Shown here piece after piece: positions 1 through 10,739 of a DNA stretch of 44,493 nt. Both the position numbers and the translations under genes were made by a program. Each line of letters begins with the position of its first letter. The first letter of the stretch is position 1. Where the stretch lies: positions 4,912,657-4,957,149 of the forward strand of contig NC_049991.1 in the NCBI RefSeq assembly GCF_000003815.2, written 5' to 3'. Below the pieces are notes generated by a model. That model saw nothing but the letters and a program-made list of their open reading frames with translations, was not told where the DNA came from and did no database searches. The stretch comes from Branchiostoma floridae. Lineage: Eukaryota > Chordata > Leptocardii > Amphioxiformes > Branchiostomatidae.

Positions 1-2
1 CG

Positions 3-995
3 ACCGAATTGACACCACCATCTTATGCACAACACTCATTCAGCTCGTCTACAGTGCCTGCATCTTCATTTAGAGATGCAGGTATCAATGATAGCTCACT
101 AGCATATAATTCAGGCTCCACATCTGCCACACTAATGCCTACTGATGCCCAATTTAAAAGTGATAACAACTGTTACAATGGCACCGCCACCTCTCACCAT
201 CTTTGGCACTTTAAACGCGTAGTTGACTCAGCTGAATTGAAAGGGTTGGCAAATGATACTATAACACCACTTACTGCAACTCCTGCCATCACTAGAAATT
301 CGCATGAGATTGGTTCCATTTTCCCTGCTGTCGTTTCTTCATCTGTCGGTGGGTTTGTGGTACTTCTTACTGTTGCCATCAGTATTACAATCTTGTGCAA
401 AAGAAGGCTATGCTATTCCGATTCAGGATCTAATACCAAAGCTACTTTACACAACACAAACACAAACACCGCAGCTATAATTGATAATCGGTATGAAGAT
501 GTGAATCAACAAGATCAGACAGGGCAGGGCCAATCTCAGGCCATCACTGAATCGAACACCAACACCACGGCGGCTGTGGTAGCTAGTGGTTATGATCACC
601 AGTATGAAGAAATAAATCAACATAAGCAAACTGGGCAGGACCAGTATCAGGCAACCACTAAATCCCTGGGTGCTAGAAATCGATCCTATGACACAGGTCC
701 GACTGCCTCCCAGCTAAACTCTTTGTACAAAGCTGGTCAGATTAAATACCAGCCCATCATTAAACCTAACACAAACACCACAGCTGCTGTAGTAACTATC
801 GGTGATGATCAGGCAGAGCAGGGCCAATCCCAATTCATCACTACAGATCTAGTGGTTGGGAATCTTTCTCATAACGACATTCTGGCTGCCCTACAGCCAA
901 ATCCTATGTATGTAAGTGTGAAAGCTACACCAAATGACCCAACATCTACAGAAATGACCATTCGTCGTGGTCAGATAGGGCAGGGCCAGCCTTAG
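3..995 (+). CDS. Type I membrane receptor, C-terminal exon (partial, cut at left edge)
   Basis: The frame is open from the first bases to TAG at 993-995, so the 5' part lies outside the window. The visible part is a Ser/Thr-rich extracellular stalk, then one hydrophobic helix (about 321-398, FPAVVSSSVGGFVVLLTVAI...) followed by CKRR as stop-transfer, then a cytoplasmic tail of about 195 residues. The tail has three degenerate repeats built on NTNTTAAVV and TGQGQSQ (about 460-550, 555-660 and 765-845). Tyrosine motifs: YEDV at 492-503, YEEI at 603-614, IKYQPI (ITIM consensus I-x-Y-x-x-I) at 741-758 and YVSV at 909-920. Such tails occur on amphioxus LRR or Ig receptors (recollection). The ectodomain is not visible, so ligand and family cannot be assigned. 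A signalling role through SH2 partners is inferred. Confidence 0.75.
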   Translation, partial: TELTPPSYAQHSFSSSTVPASSFRDAGINDSSLAYNSGSTSATLMPTDAQFKSDNNCYNGTATSHHLWHFKRVVDSAELKGLANDTITPLTATPAITRNSHEIGSIFPAVVSSSVGGFVVLLTVAISITILCKRRLCYSDSGSNTKATLHNTNTNTAAIIDNRYEDVNQQDQTGQGQSQAITESNTNTTAAVVASGYDHQYEEINQHKQTGQDQYQATTKSLGARNRSYDTGPTASQLNSLYKAGQIKYQPIIKPNTNTTAAVVTIGDDQAEQGQSQFITTDLVVGNLSHNDILAALQPNPMYVSVKATPNDPTSTEMTIRRGQIGQGQP

Positions 996-2359
996 GCTAA
1001 CATTGAAGCTCTCAAAATCGAAAATCAATCATAAACGAAGTGCGCGTTGCCTTACAGGCGTGTACTATTTATGCAGAAGTAGGGGCACCACCAAAGGTCC
1101 CAACTGTTGCACTTATCCTCTAAAAGCGGGCGTCCCTCGCAAGAGGATATGCCTGAAATTTGAATTTGTGAATGTTTCTCCACTTTTAAGTGTACATTAA
1201 TCTGCTCATGGGGGAATAATATAAATTCGACCAACATCGATTCAAAATTGTTAAGATTCCAAGATCATTATAAATCTTAAGTTTCCATTTTTTGTGTAGT
1301 TTCTTTTCTTCTGCTTTATTTTACTGAATAGAGATATTACATAAAATGATTGCACCCCTTCATGTTATTCTGGAGTTATATAGTATACATAAAAATGATT
1401 AAACTAAATGTGTTTTATCGTAGGAAGCAGACTGCACTAAATTGATATGGTTACTACTATATAGTCATGGATTTAGTACTTTACAAATCAATCAAGTATG
1501 TTATTTATGCCAGGACCACATTGTTATGTTTTGGCACCGTTTGTTATGATACCTCTGTGAATTTCTACATAAGACTTGAAGCTTTCGAAACCAAGACGTA
1601 CATGCCTTTGCACAGAGGAATTGGAACTAAAATATAGACACATGTACTTCACACAAAGAGTTGCATTCAGACCTTCTTGCATAAAATACCTATCTAATCT
1701 AATTTAGAGCCCCCCCCTCCCCCCCAAGATTTTTCTTTAACAAAGTTTGAGGTTCTAAGTACAGTAGAATTTGTATAGTGAGAAAGTTTGTGCTTAGGAA
1801 GATTTAGAAAAGTTGACAGTATTTTTCAATGAACTGAACTAAGGTGTAGAATTTGTATTTCAAATGTATGTTTGCATGGTGAATATGCTGTACTGTACAT
1901 GCAGAAACTTTCAAAATGGTTTCATTTTCGTAGATTTTGCAATGATCTCACACCGCATTGACTTGTATTTTAGAGGCCTATTGCACAACAGAACTGTTTT
2001 AGACACTGCGGCAAACTCATTTTTCCTGTTACCGTTAAGGTAAAATGCATATACAGTAATTTGCAAATAAGACACATTTGAAAGTTGTATTTGTGTACTG
2101 TTCTTTTTAGTACTTTTTATATTGGCATGACCAATATGTTGCAATTTCCAGATGAGACTCTTTACAAAAGTTGGAAGTTTTCTTCGTCAATGATTATATA
2201 TATTTTGACTCACAGCGTTAGAATTATTGTTAGTGAATTTGGAACTGTCAAATCTGTGTTCAGAGTCCCTGTCGACAGAAACTCCGATCGGGATCTCTTC
2301 AAGTAGAATCGCCAATTCTACCAGATCACATTCTCTACCCTCACACACACAAATAAATG

Positions 2360-2394
<35 letters not shown>

Positions 2395-2557
2395 TATATC
2401 AAGCAAAAGCCATTTATAAGAAAAGTTGAATGATAAAAAAATGTAGTTCTATTGTTTTTAGAACTTTTATATTGACAAGACTTTTTGTGTGCAAAATGTA
2501 CACACACTCTGGGGTGTTTGTTTTTCAAAGGGGGACTAGTCCAAACAACAATGTAAC
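996..2557. other. 3' flank of the receptor exon; no gene seen
   Basis: AT-rich sequence with only short unsupported ORFs. It probably contains the 3' UTR of the receptor exon, but I see no canonical AATAAA close to the stop; the first clear one is at about 2351, beside the TA microsatellite. A C-rich run lies at about 1710-1726. Confidence 0.5.
2358..2398. repeat. (TA)n microsatellite
   Basis: About 40 bp of near-perfect alternating TA, preceded by a short CA run. The small ORFs across it are by-products of the repeat. Confidence 0.9.
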
Positions 2558-2560
2558 ATT

Positions 2561-2712
2561 GTAATAGGATGAGTGGACATCCTGTGAAATTGTATGAGAG
2601 GCACCCCCACACATAGGATGGTTCAGTCTCATGCTACCACGTGACGGGATATGGAACTTCTAGCTCTCAGTGATGCAGTGATTTACCCCGCACGATTTCT
2701 CTCCTCTCCAAA
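2561..2712. repeat. Dispersed repeat A, copy 1
   Basis: About 150 bp (TAGGATGAG.GGACATCCTGTG ... AGAGGCACCCCCACACAT.GGATGGTTCAG ... CCGCACGATT) recurs at 3512-3648 with roughly 85% identity by eye. The element is not identified. There is no coding potential. Confidence 0.75.
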
Positions 2713-3062
2713 AGCAAGGTTCGACCACCAGCAAAGCCTTACCTTGAACATCGCTTCAAGCGGCTTGTTCGCTCATTCGGCCTTGAACCACAAAAGTTCT
2801 CCCTCCACAGTTTCTGAAGGGGCGGCTGCACGTGGGCCAACTTGGACGGAGTACCCAGGGACCTGCTGTCTCGTCACGTCGATCTGACGCCATCTCCGTT
2901 TATATTACTCTCCCCACCTCATGTATGTTTCGTGTTACTCTGCGCTAATCTGCGCAAATTCCAACTAAGCATGAATCACGTTATATGACACATTCAAACT
3001 CGGGGTATTCCTGGCTGTTCGTTTCCTGTTCTCTACGCTGTTTCTTACAAAGGTATTTTATA

Positions 3063-3210
3063 TACTGTAACGTATTGTACATTAAGCATGTTATCAAGTT
3101 ATGCTGTAGTGTGTTGTACATCAAACATGTTATCAAGTTAAATTGTAGCGTATTATACATCAAGCACGTTATCAAGTTACACTGTAGTGTATTGTACATC
3201 AAGCATGTTA
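3063..3210. repeat. 39-bp tandem repeat, about 4 copies
   Basis: The unit starts near GTGTATTGTACATCAAGCAT and contains GTTATCAAGTTA. Copies diverge by a few substitutions. The unit length is a multiple of three, so both strands stay open as artefactual repeat ORFs. Confidence 0.88.
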
Positions 3211-3404
3211 TGTAGCAAGTTTAATGTAGCATGATTCATAATCACAGCGTTGTTCCTTGTACCTGCTGGTTTGTTATAGAGTGCGGGGTGCTTCTCATGC
3301 AGCTGCACGGGGTGTCAGCTCTTTTCGCTTCAGTCGAACCGATTGCGCATGTCTGCCACCTATTTCTCCTCTTGGTCCTGGGCGCTTTCCTTCTAGTTTT
3401 TGGC

Positions 3405-3764
3405 GGGTTTCCTTGTACACAACTGAAAACGGTTAACATTAAACTCGCAACCGCCACCCCAGGGCTCCTGTCTCTTCAATGCTCCCAGTCTCAGTAACGA
3501 ACTAGACAACTGTGATAGGATGAGCGGACATCCTGTGTAGTTGTATGAGAGGCACCCCCACACATGGGATGGTTCAGCCTTATGCTACTACGTAACTGGA
3601 TGTGGAACTTCTTGCTCTCAGTGATTGACTCCGCACGATTCTCCCACCCTCCCATCCTAGGGTTTCCTTGTACACAACTGAAAACGGTAAACATTAAACT
3701 CGCAACCGCCACCACAGGGCTCCTGTCTCTTCAATGCTCGCAGTCTCAGTTACGAACTAGACAA
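3405..3764. repeat. Direct repeats B/B' flanking repeat A copy 2
   Basis: A 105-bp block at 3405-3509 (GGTTTCCTTGTACACAACTG ... GAACTAGACAA) is repeated at 3660-3764 with very few differences. Between them lies the second copy of repeat A (3512-3648). The near identity of B and B' points to a recent duplication, or to long terminal direct repeats around an inserted segment. Confidence 0.8.
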
Positions 3765-3769
3765 TTCAA

Positions 3770-4380
3770 TATTGACAAAGAGTGTAAATATACTAGTGTA
3801 TTACACAAAAGTCCACTATGTATCTAAAATGTTCACATTTAACAAAATGATAATGTATGCATATTATCCAATTCTCTAATAAATTATGATTTATAGCTTG
3901 GAGACGTGCTGACTAAGTGTGTACCTGATGCAAGGTAATTAGTATTCAGTGCAGAGGACATGTGTAATTTGTGGTAGATATCGCTTTTTCATAACTTGCT
4001 TTAATACTTGTACTAGTACAGGATCCCCTAAATGGAAAAGATCCTAATGATATTAGAAATAGGACAGGTTAAATAATCAAATATGTATCGAAATTGAAGC
4101 CCGTTTCTTTTTTTGTAATTCATTTTCCTTTGACTTTTTATTGTTTAATCTACGCAAAAGACTGTTCATCATATCTTAAACAGGGTAATACATATTGGAA
4201 GCTGATTTGACAACAACAAAAAACTAGTAAGAATTTTGTCAATAACTGATTATGTGCCTATTTTTTCTAGGGCCGGTTCATTGCGCCATACGTGATTTAT
4301 TAGCGCTCTGATAATTCGTTAATTTGCTTCATACTGCATGTTTTCCAGAGTTTAAGAGGACCTCAAAGCTTTTGAAATAC
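3770..4380. other. Gene-free stretch
   Basis: AT-rich sequence without recognisable genes or clear repeats. Confidence 0.5.
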
Positions 4381-4402
4381 ACATTGGCGGTGACAAAACG
4401 AA

Positions 4403-4560
4403 ATGCAAAACACCGCTAAGTGTATTTCTTCAATCGACAATGACAATATACAGAGCAAAGTTACTTACATGGAACATGGGGGTCTCAGTATCTCTGATAG
4501 TGAAGAAATAGCACAAACGTTCAATGGTTTCTTCAGAATGCCATACCAGACTTGTAGAAA
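4403..4560 (+). mobile_element. LINE fragment (segment upstream of the reverse transcriptase)
   Basis: The frame from 4403 contains ISDSEEIAQTFNGFF, which resembles the 'I-x-D-x-E-E-I-A-x-x-F-N-x-F-F' segment just before the RT domain of CR1/Jockey-type non-LTR retrotransposons. The rest of the element is absent or too decayed to recognise. The call rests on one motif. Confidence 0.45.
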
Positions 4561-5125
4561 ACACTCTCGAGGACCATCACTGCCTTTTGACCAACGCGGT
4601 TTGTGAACGAGACAAACAGTATTTTCAGTTTCACACCAGTACAGTTTGTAACTGAACAGTAAAAATGGCAACCGGCCTTGACAGTATTAACAAACCTGGT
4701 TTATTTGGCAAAGGTATTGACAAAGTATTGACAATAGACTTCTTGCAGGCACAGAATTTTTAAAACAAAACCCTGACTACCGGAAAATTATAGTATTCGG
4801 TGTTTTTTACCATCCTTCATGCAGAAATAATAAGGTTGGAAATGATCAGATGCTGTATCACGTGATACGAGTATATAAGTGATTCAGAAACGTCAATTTT
4901 GTCTGCTGATGGTACTTTCCACATGTCCGACATGAAACGCGGATTTGCCGAGTAAGTCGTCTTTTTCACAACTAATAACTCCAACTAAGTTTTAAAAGCA
5001 TTTGCAGACCACAATATGTGTCAAACATTTTCTTCATAGCAGTGTCCTGACATTAAATTTACAATATATGTTTGAAATATCGTATATAAAACCTAACACG
5101 GTGGTTCATATCAATTTCTTACAGG

Positions 5126-5430
5126 ATGAATGTAGAGGACAATACAGAAGAGGAGCGCCAACGTGCACCAGCACTGGATCCCCATCGTGCAGATGACCTG
5201 GAAGGGCAGCGTGTACCTGAACAGGAAGGCCAACATGAAGAAGGGCTACAACGCCAACATGAAGAAGAGCTACAACGCCAAGATGCAGCACATCTACACC
5301 AACAACAACTGATGTTCACGTCACAGTGGGCATGTCCCTGGTCTTGGTGGCAGCAACAGATGACAGAAAACCAGAACGCATGTGCGGTGACAGGAATTGT
5401 AGGTAATGAGTCAAAGGTAAAGCCGCCGTA
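5126..5430 (+). other. Possible Glu/Gln-rich exon upstream of the THAP exon
   Basis: An acceptor-like TTTCTTACAG precedes an ATG at 5126 and an open frame of 101 codons rich in E, Q, R and H. A 24-bp unit coding roughly RQHEEELQ is repeated around 5228-5280. It may be the 5' part of the transposase gene downstream, or an unrelated low-complexity ORF. The opposite strand is also open, so coding status is uncertain. Confidence 0.3.
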
Positions 5431-5460
5431 AAAGAAAACAAAATCCGTCTGGATATTGTT

Positions 5461-7670
5461 ATGCAAATCGAAACAACGGGGACTTTACATGTGACATATT
5501 ATCAAGGATTCTGCTGCTTCGGGACGTGCAGATCTGACTCCAGGTACCCAGATCTTGTGGCTGGGGTCAAATTTTACCACTTTCCCAAACCCAAGAGACG
5601 CATGGAAAAATGCATGAGGTGGATTAAGGCTTTTGGTCTGCCACATTACCAGCTAAACGTACAGAAGATCACGAAGGACAAGGACGTCTGCTCGAAGGTA
5701 AGTTAGTGACCATGCGGCGCTGTCACGTACATAGTGGTGAAAATAATCAATTTTTCATTAATATGCGGACATGTGAAAGATACCTATGCCACCTTAGCTT
5801 TGTTTTACCACCTGGAAGGTGCCAGGGAATCAGAAGTGTCGTGTGAAAATTTCATCGCACGGATTTTATAATTTGTTGCACGTAGCACCCTTCAAAACGT
5901 GACCCATCTCGAGCCGCTATCCCTCACCTCTCCCGTTTCCTCCCCTTTGCAATGTAAAATTTTTACTACAATTTTTGCCTTTTCCGTACTCTCTAGCTCA
6001 TCTTATTATTTCGTTATCAAGTTGTCGGAAGGCAAATTGTAATGTTGTCAGGCGCCAGAAATGGTTCCAAATCAAATCATTCCGTTCCTATACTTATTTG
6101 AAACTGATTTCGTTTTTGTAAATGTTACATGTAAGTGAATGTACTTATTGTAAACATGTCCAAACAGCACTTCAAGGACGGAGAACCAGCGGACAGGTAC
6201 CCTGATCCACAGCCAGCCGATGGCTCTGACATCAAACCTGTCAGGACTCCACTCGGGAAACGACGGGTTCATCGGTGTCTACCGGGTGACTGGTAAGATT
6301 TTCTGTCAGTTTTGTGTGTGGTAACATGGAAAACTAGGCAGTCTACCTCATGCACTTTTCCATAGGTCAGGGAGGCACTATGGGCAGCTTTTGTGCCCAG
6401 CAAACTTGTCAAGAATTTTGTGTTGCATTCTTTTTTTACGTTTTACTATCTTCCCGAACACAGAAGCCGTGATTCTTTGCTTTCTTTCGGAATGCCAGAG
6501 GGGGCACTCGGCTTGTTGCACCTTGGCCCCCTCATGGGCAATGGCCTTATCTGTGTTTACCCCACATACTGTGTTGCACTCCGCATACTTCCCGGGCAGA
6601 ACCCACTGTGTGGACTGGGGGAATGTGGTATCACCACAGGGCACAACAGTGGGAGTCTGGACATGGGGTGGGGGACACTTCAGCTGTAAGATGCACAAAA
6701 AGACAGTCATGTAATCTTTTCAGCATTAATTAACAATTCACTGCTGTTTTTTTCAGCAGCTTCTTCAGCTTCCTGTAATAAGAGCAGTGCAGAGCAGCTT
6801 GAGATGGAAGTTGAACAACTGGAGATGGAAAGTGGTCACCTGAAGAGTGAAAATGGTCACCGGAAGAGGGAAAATGAACACCTGAAGAGGGAAAATGAAA
6901 AGCTGAAAAAGGAAAATGAAGATATGCTGAGGCAAAATGAATACCTGAAAATGGAAAATGAACACCTGAAAAAGCGTGCATTTAGTTTCAATTTTGTTGT
7001 TGCATCTAACACAAAGAACTTACTGAAGTATTATACTGGTTTTACCTACATCACTTTTATGACATTATTCAGTTTCCTTGTTCCAGATGAAAGTATTAGT
7101 CCAGATAAGTATATTTCTAGGAAGGTAGCTTGTATGTCAGTACCTTTACGAGACCAGTTGTTCTTACTCCTGTGTAGATTAAGGAAGGGGTTTCATTTGA
7201 AAGATATTGGGTTTAGATTCGCATGCAATTGGCAAGTATTATCTTTAATAGCTGGATCCATTATATGTATTTAAAGCTTGGGTATTTAAGTTTATGGACT
7301 TCACGAGATATTTTGATTTCAAAAATGACAACAGAGTACAGAGATTATTTTCAACGACAGTGGCCATGATAGATTGTACTGAATTGTAAACTGAAATACT
7401 GTCTTCTTTAAAAGTTCAGTCTCAGTTGTTTTCTAAATATAAGTCCAGTACCACGTTAAAAGCTCTTGTAGTAACAGATTCAAGGCGTTCTTTTATGTTT
7501 TCTACCAGCCTTTTTTCAGGAAGTATTTCGGACAAAGACATATGTAGGGAGGGGGGGACATTCTTAGGGATTTATGGGAGGATGGGAAATTGCTGCCAGG
7601 AGATGCCATCATGGCAGATAAGGGTTTTGTAATAGATAAGGAACTGGAGGGGTTGGGACTAAAACTTGGG
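5461..7670 (+). pseudogene. THAP-domain DDE_Tnp_4 transposase, decayed (ISL2EU/Harbinger-like)
   Basis: A THAP zinc finger is split over two exons. 5461-5697 carries CCFGTC and the MRW tryptophan and ends VCSK|gtaag. 6168-6292 starts at HFKDGEPADRYPD and completes C-x2-H. A third exon (about 6760-7274) gives a coiled coil of ENEHLKRENEKLKK-type heptads, then LLKYYTGFTYITFMTLFSFL and the helix-turn-helix region LRDQLFLLLCRLRKGFHLKDIGFRF, typical of HTH_Tnp_4. The DDE domain follows in other frames: IDCTE (Asp at 7372), SISDKDI (about 7530), IMADKG (Asp at 7616). At least two frameshifts and a stop make it inactive. Splice phase between the second and third exons does not match by my reading. 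A LINE truncates its 3' end near 7700. This is a DNA-transposon gene, not a host gene. Confidence 0.75.
6322..6710 (-). pseudogene. YqaJ-type nuclease fragment, antisense within the transposase intron
   Basis: The minus frame contains AECPLWHSERKQRITASVFGKIVKRK, matching the N-terminal block of metazoan YqaJ exonuclease-like proteins (W-x-x-x-R-x-x-R-I-T-A-S-x-F-G). The frame stops at 6378. A neighbouring frame (about 6388-6322) continues with SASLTYGKVHE, which fits the next family motif, so a frameshift is inferred. ISL2EU DNA transposons are known to encode both a THAP/DDE transposase and a YqaJ nuclease, so this is probably the partner gene of the same element. Catalytic residues further downstream are not visible. 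Confidence 0.6.
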
Positions 7671-7704
7671 ACTAAAACTTAATATTCCACTATTTTCTTC
7701 ATCA

Positions 7705-8336
7705 GCCTGTCAATTGAGCGACTCTTAGGCCGAAAATTTACACCTGATCTTAAGTGGAATTGTTACATCCAATCCGTTGCCAAGGAAGCTGGGAAAATGG
7801 AGGGCTCTTTGTACCGAACCAGAAAATATCTTACCCCCTCTGCTATTCTTTATCTTTATAAGAGTCAGATAAGGCCCAAAATGGAATATTGTTGTCAAAT
7901 TTGGGCTGGAGCCTCCCAGTACTCCCTGACCTGCCTCAATAGAGTACAAAAACGGTTAAGGAACATTGTTGGCAGCGACTTATTCGCCACACTACAACCA
8001 TTGGCCCAAAGGCGTGATGTAGCTAGCCTAGCACTTTTCTATCGGTACTTCCATGGTAAATGTTCGGCAGAACTTCATTCACTTGTGCCTTCAATACGAA
8101 CCTTCACAGCAAGAACCCGTTTAGCCACTTCCACGGAAACAAATCATCCTTTTTTCCTCCACAATCCACCTAACAGGAGGAAGTTCCACGCTCAGAGTTT
8201 TTTTTCCTAGAACAACATCGCTATGTAATAAGCTTCCACGGACTTGCTTCCCCACAGGGTACAGCCTGAAACTGTTTAAATTAAGGGTAAACAAACATCT
8301 CTCTTCACAATTCAGTAATGTAACCCAAAACGCTTG
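7705..8336 (+). mobile_element. LINE reverse transcriptase C-terminal end (5'-truncated, CR1/Jockey-type)
   Basis: The frame reads LLGRKFTPDLKWNCYI, LYKSQIRPKMEYCCQIWAG, LNRVQKRLRNIVG and LAQRRDVASLALFYRYF: the thumb and C-terminal segment of a non-LTR retrotransposon RT. A single-base expansion in the T run at about 8199-8206 shifts the frame, and the remaining C-terminus continues in the next frame to TGA at 8336. The polymerase core (FADD) is missing. The element abuts the decayed DDE transposase and probably inserted into it. Confidence 0.85.
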
Positions 8337-8592
8337 AGTGGCTCCACGAGCCTTGTTTTGCGGTGACCTCTAAGTAAATAAAAAAGAAGTGCTGCGGATG
8401 TTACTAAAACTCGCCAAATAGCTACTCACCGTGTGCATATTGAAAGTGCGATAAATAGGATTAAGATTTTAAACTTGTTGGTAGGAAAATCCCTGCTTCT
8501 CTATTTGGTACTATAAATGAGATTTGGTTAGTTTGCTGTTATTTGACTACCTTTGAAGACATTTTGGTAAAAGAGAAATCTTTTAATCTTAG

Positions 8593-8870
8593 AATTTCAT
8601 TGCTCACCTGGACTTGAATTGTTTGCATAATGTAACTGGTTTCAATGCACACCTGATCTTGAATTGTTTGCATAATGTAACTGATTTCATTGCACACCTG
8701 ATCTTGAATTATTTGCATAATGTAAGTGATTTCATTGCACACCTGATCTTGAATTGTTTGCATAATGTAACTGATTTCATTGCACACCTGATCTTGAATT
8801 TTTTGCATAATGTAAGTGATTTCATTGCACACCTGAACTTGAATTGTTTGCATAATATAACTGTTAACAG
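8593..8870. repeat. 45-bp tandem repeat, 6 copies
   Basis: The unit is GCACACCTGATCTTGAATTG-TTTGCATAATGTAACTGATT-TCATT, with period 45 from about 8602. Internal copies differ at one or two sites and the outer copies are more diverged. The period is a multiple of three, so both strands show repeat ORFs that should not be read as genes. Confidence 0.92.
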
Positions 8871-9748
8871 TCAGTATATGTAGTATTCAACAGTCAGGAT
8901 TGCATCTCCTGGCAGCAACACTTTCAAGTGAACTGATTGTTCAAGCAAACTACGATATAGCAGAATCTTCTATATAACCAGTTCCGTGCATTTTTGCCCA
9001 TAGCTAGGCATGCCTGAATTAACAAATGTACAAATATTTGATCAGATTTCATCTATACATTTCTAATGCTAAAACTCAGCATGACCTGACATGCAATTAT
9101 GTGGATTCAATTGTCCAATATCTTCTTTGATAAGTTAATAGTAGTGTTTGTTGCCACTGAAAACAGAGGAAAAACTAAACCACATGTTATAGTGTCAACT
9201 GTCTTAAGATAATTACCTGGTAGAACAGGGAGGAGCCTCTCTGTACTTTACCCCTCGGGGTGTCTGCTTCAGGGCAGTCATCTGTCAGTAGGTAACTTAG
9301 GGCCGTACCTGGCACTTTGAGATTCTGAATCTCATTTTTTGTTGGCTGTGGAATACTGTGGAAAAATGTACTATTTGTCTTTCATTCACCATGTAATAAG
9401 AACAGACTTTTGAGGAGTTAAAGAGAGGCAGTTCCAACTGGAGAACTCTACTTTTAATTCACTAGTGTGACAGTTGCTGCTGTATAGTTGTGTGGAAAAG
9501 CATGACCTGTTACTTAAATGAACCAGAGGCACTTTGTAATACTTTGCAATACTATATACACACTTCAATTCTTCATCAACAGTTTGAACTCTGTGATGAA
9601 CTTTTATTAGGAATGTTTTCCAACTGCATTTGTATTGATTTCCAACTTTTTTCCCACATACCTTTGTGCAGTTGGCTGTATTTCTTGAAAATAGGTTTCC
9701 TTTTCTGGCAGTTTGGTTGGCTTTGCTAAAACTAAGGAGCTGACACTT
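8871..9748. other. Gene-free stretch before the gap
   Basis: No recognisable gene. The minus frame open across the N run is interrupted by unknown sequence and shows no family resemblance. Confidence 0.5.
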
Positions 9749-9848
9749 NNNNNNNNNNNNNNNNNNNNNNNNNNNNNNNNNNNNNNNNNNNNNNNNNNNN
9801 NNNNNNNNNNNNNNNNNNNNNNNNNNNNNNNNNNNNNNNNNNNNNNNN
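9749..9848. other. Assembly gap (exactly 100 N)
   Basis: A run of exactly 100 N is a conventional placeholder for a scaffold gap of unknown size. Order and orientation of the 1-9.7 kb segment relative to the rest depend on scaffolding. Confidence 0.98.
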
Positions 9849-10443
9849 AATACAGAGCCAGTACATGAGCACATGTACCAGACAGTCTGAAAGTTTATGT
9901 ATACGGAGAGGTGCATTGTCATGAAAGGAATCATATCAATAAATAAAGGACAACCACAACAATATTGTGTACGAACTTTTATTGAACGCTCATTAAAGAA
10001 TAACGAACCATAGCCTTTGTGTAACATGTTAAAGCTGGAATGGTGATCAAATTGATAGCTACTACGTTTAGACAGTATACCGTATCCCAGCTCTTTTTGG
10101 AGGTAATGAATGTGAGACCTCAAGGTCATTTTTATCTACTAGAAAATCGTGAACACATCCCCCCCCCTCCCACGATGACCTGTAAATGACATACAGCGAT
10201 TTCACGTAATATCTAATATGAGCCATGCAAAGAAAGTCAAAGCAAGTAGACAGCGATTCACGTTAAACAGAGATGCTCTGTAGTTCTCGAGTTATTTGTA
10301 AAGCTATCGTCAGTGTTGATTGTGCGTGTTAGCGTGCTTTTTTAACAGCTCGAGGAGTCGTGTCTCACGGCTCGGTGCTATGACTGTCATAATTTTCTGG
10401 CAGACCTCTTAGGCTCTTCCCTCCCCTGCAAGTGACTTTTTTT

Positions 10444-10725
10444 TCATGCATGCACACAGCTGTTATGCATGCAGCCAACACAGTAGAAACCCCGTCCCAG
10501 ATATAAATACCCCGCTTTGCACGTACATCGACTGCTTGTGATAAGCCTTGCCGTTTTCCCAACCAGTAGATTGATGCTGTGCTGGGCCTCCGTCTTCCGC
10601 ATCGAACAAAAACATCTCGCCCTCACCGCTACCACATCCGGCTCCTCCTCAAACAACTCTACCCTATGAATGTACTGTTCGATGGAAAAGGCATATCCCT
10701 TTTCTCTAGCCCACTGTTCACCGTT
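10444..10725 (-). pseudogene. SWIM zinc-finger fragment of a YqaJ-associated transposon protein
   Basis: The minus frame gives WAREKGYAFSIEQYIH, then VVAVRARCFCSMRKTEAQHS, then ITSSRCTCKAG followed by C and H residues (VGCMHNSCVHA), ending at TGA. C-x-C-x(n)-C-x-H is the SWIM finger, and the flanking 'RC..SM+KT' and 'CTCKAG' segments resemble the N-terminal region of invertebrate SWIM-YqaJ proteins. A shifted frame (10365-10562) seems to continue it, so a frameshift is likely. It shares strand and probable origin with the YqaJ fragment at 6.3-6.7 kb, but the N gap lies between them. Confidence 0.5.
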
Positions 10726-10739
10726 TTATTGTAAACTAA

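Noticed and set aside
2981-3215. Repeat proteins on both strands (MYNTLQ.NLITCL units)
   Set aside because: Same reason, from a 39-bp repeat.
5119-5466. Cys/Trp-rich minus ORF
   Set aside because: Shadow of the repetitive Glu/Gln-rich plus frame; no motif of its own.
8593-8870. CRISPR-like array
   Set aside because: Copies are directly adjacent without unique spacers, and the genome is eukaryotic.
8539-8883. Repeat proteins on both strands
   Set aside because: A 45-bp tandem repeat with a length divisible by three keeps all copies in frame; there is no promoter, splice or family evidence.
9386-10129. 247-codon minus ORF
   Set aside because: It reads through 100 N of unknown sequence and neither half resembles a protein family.
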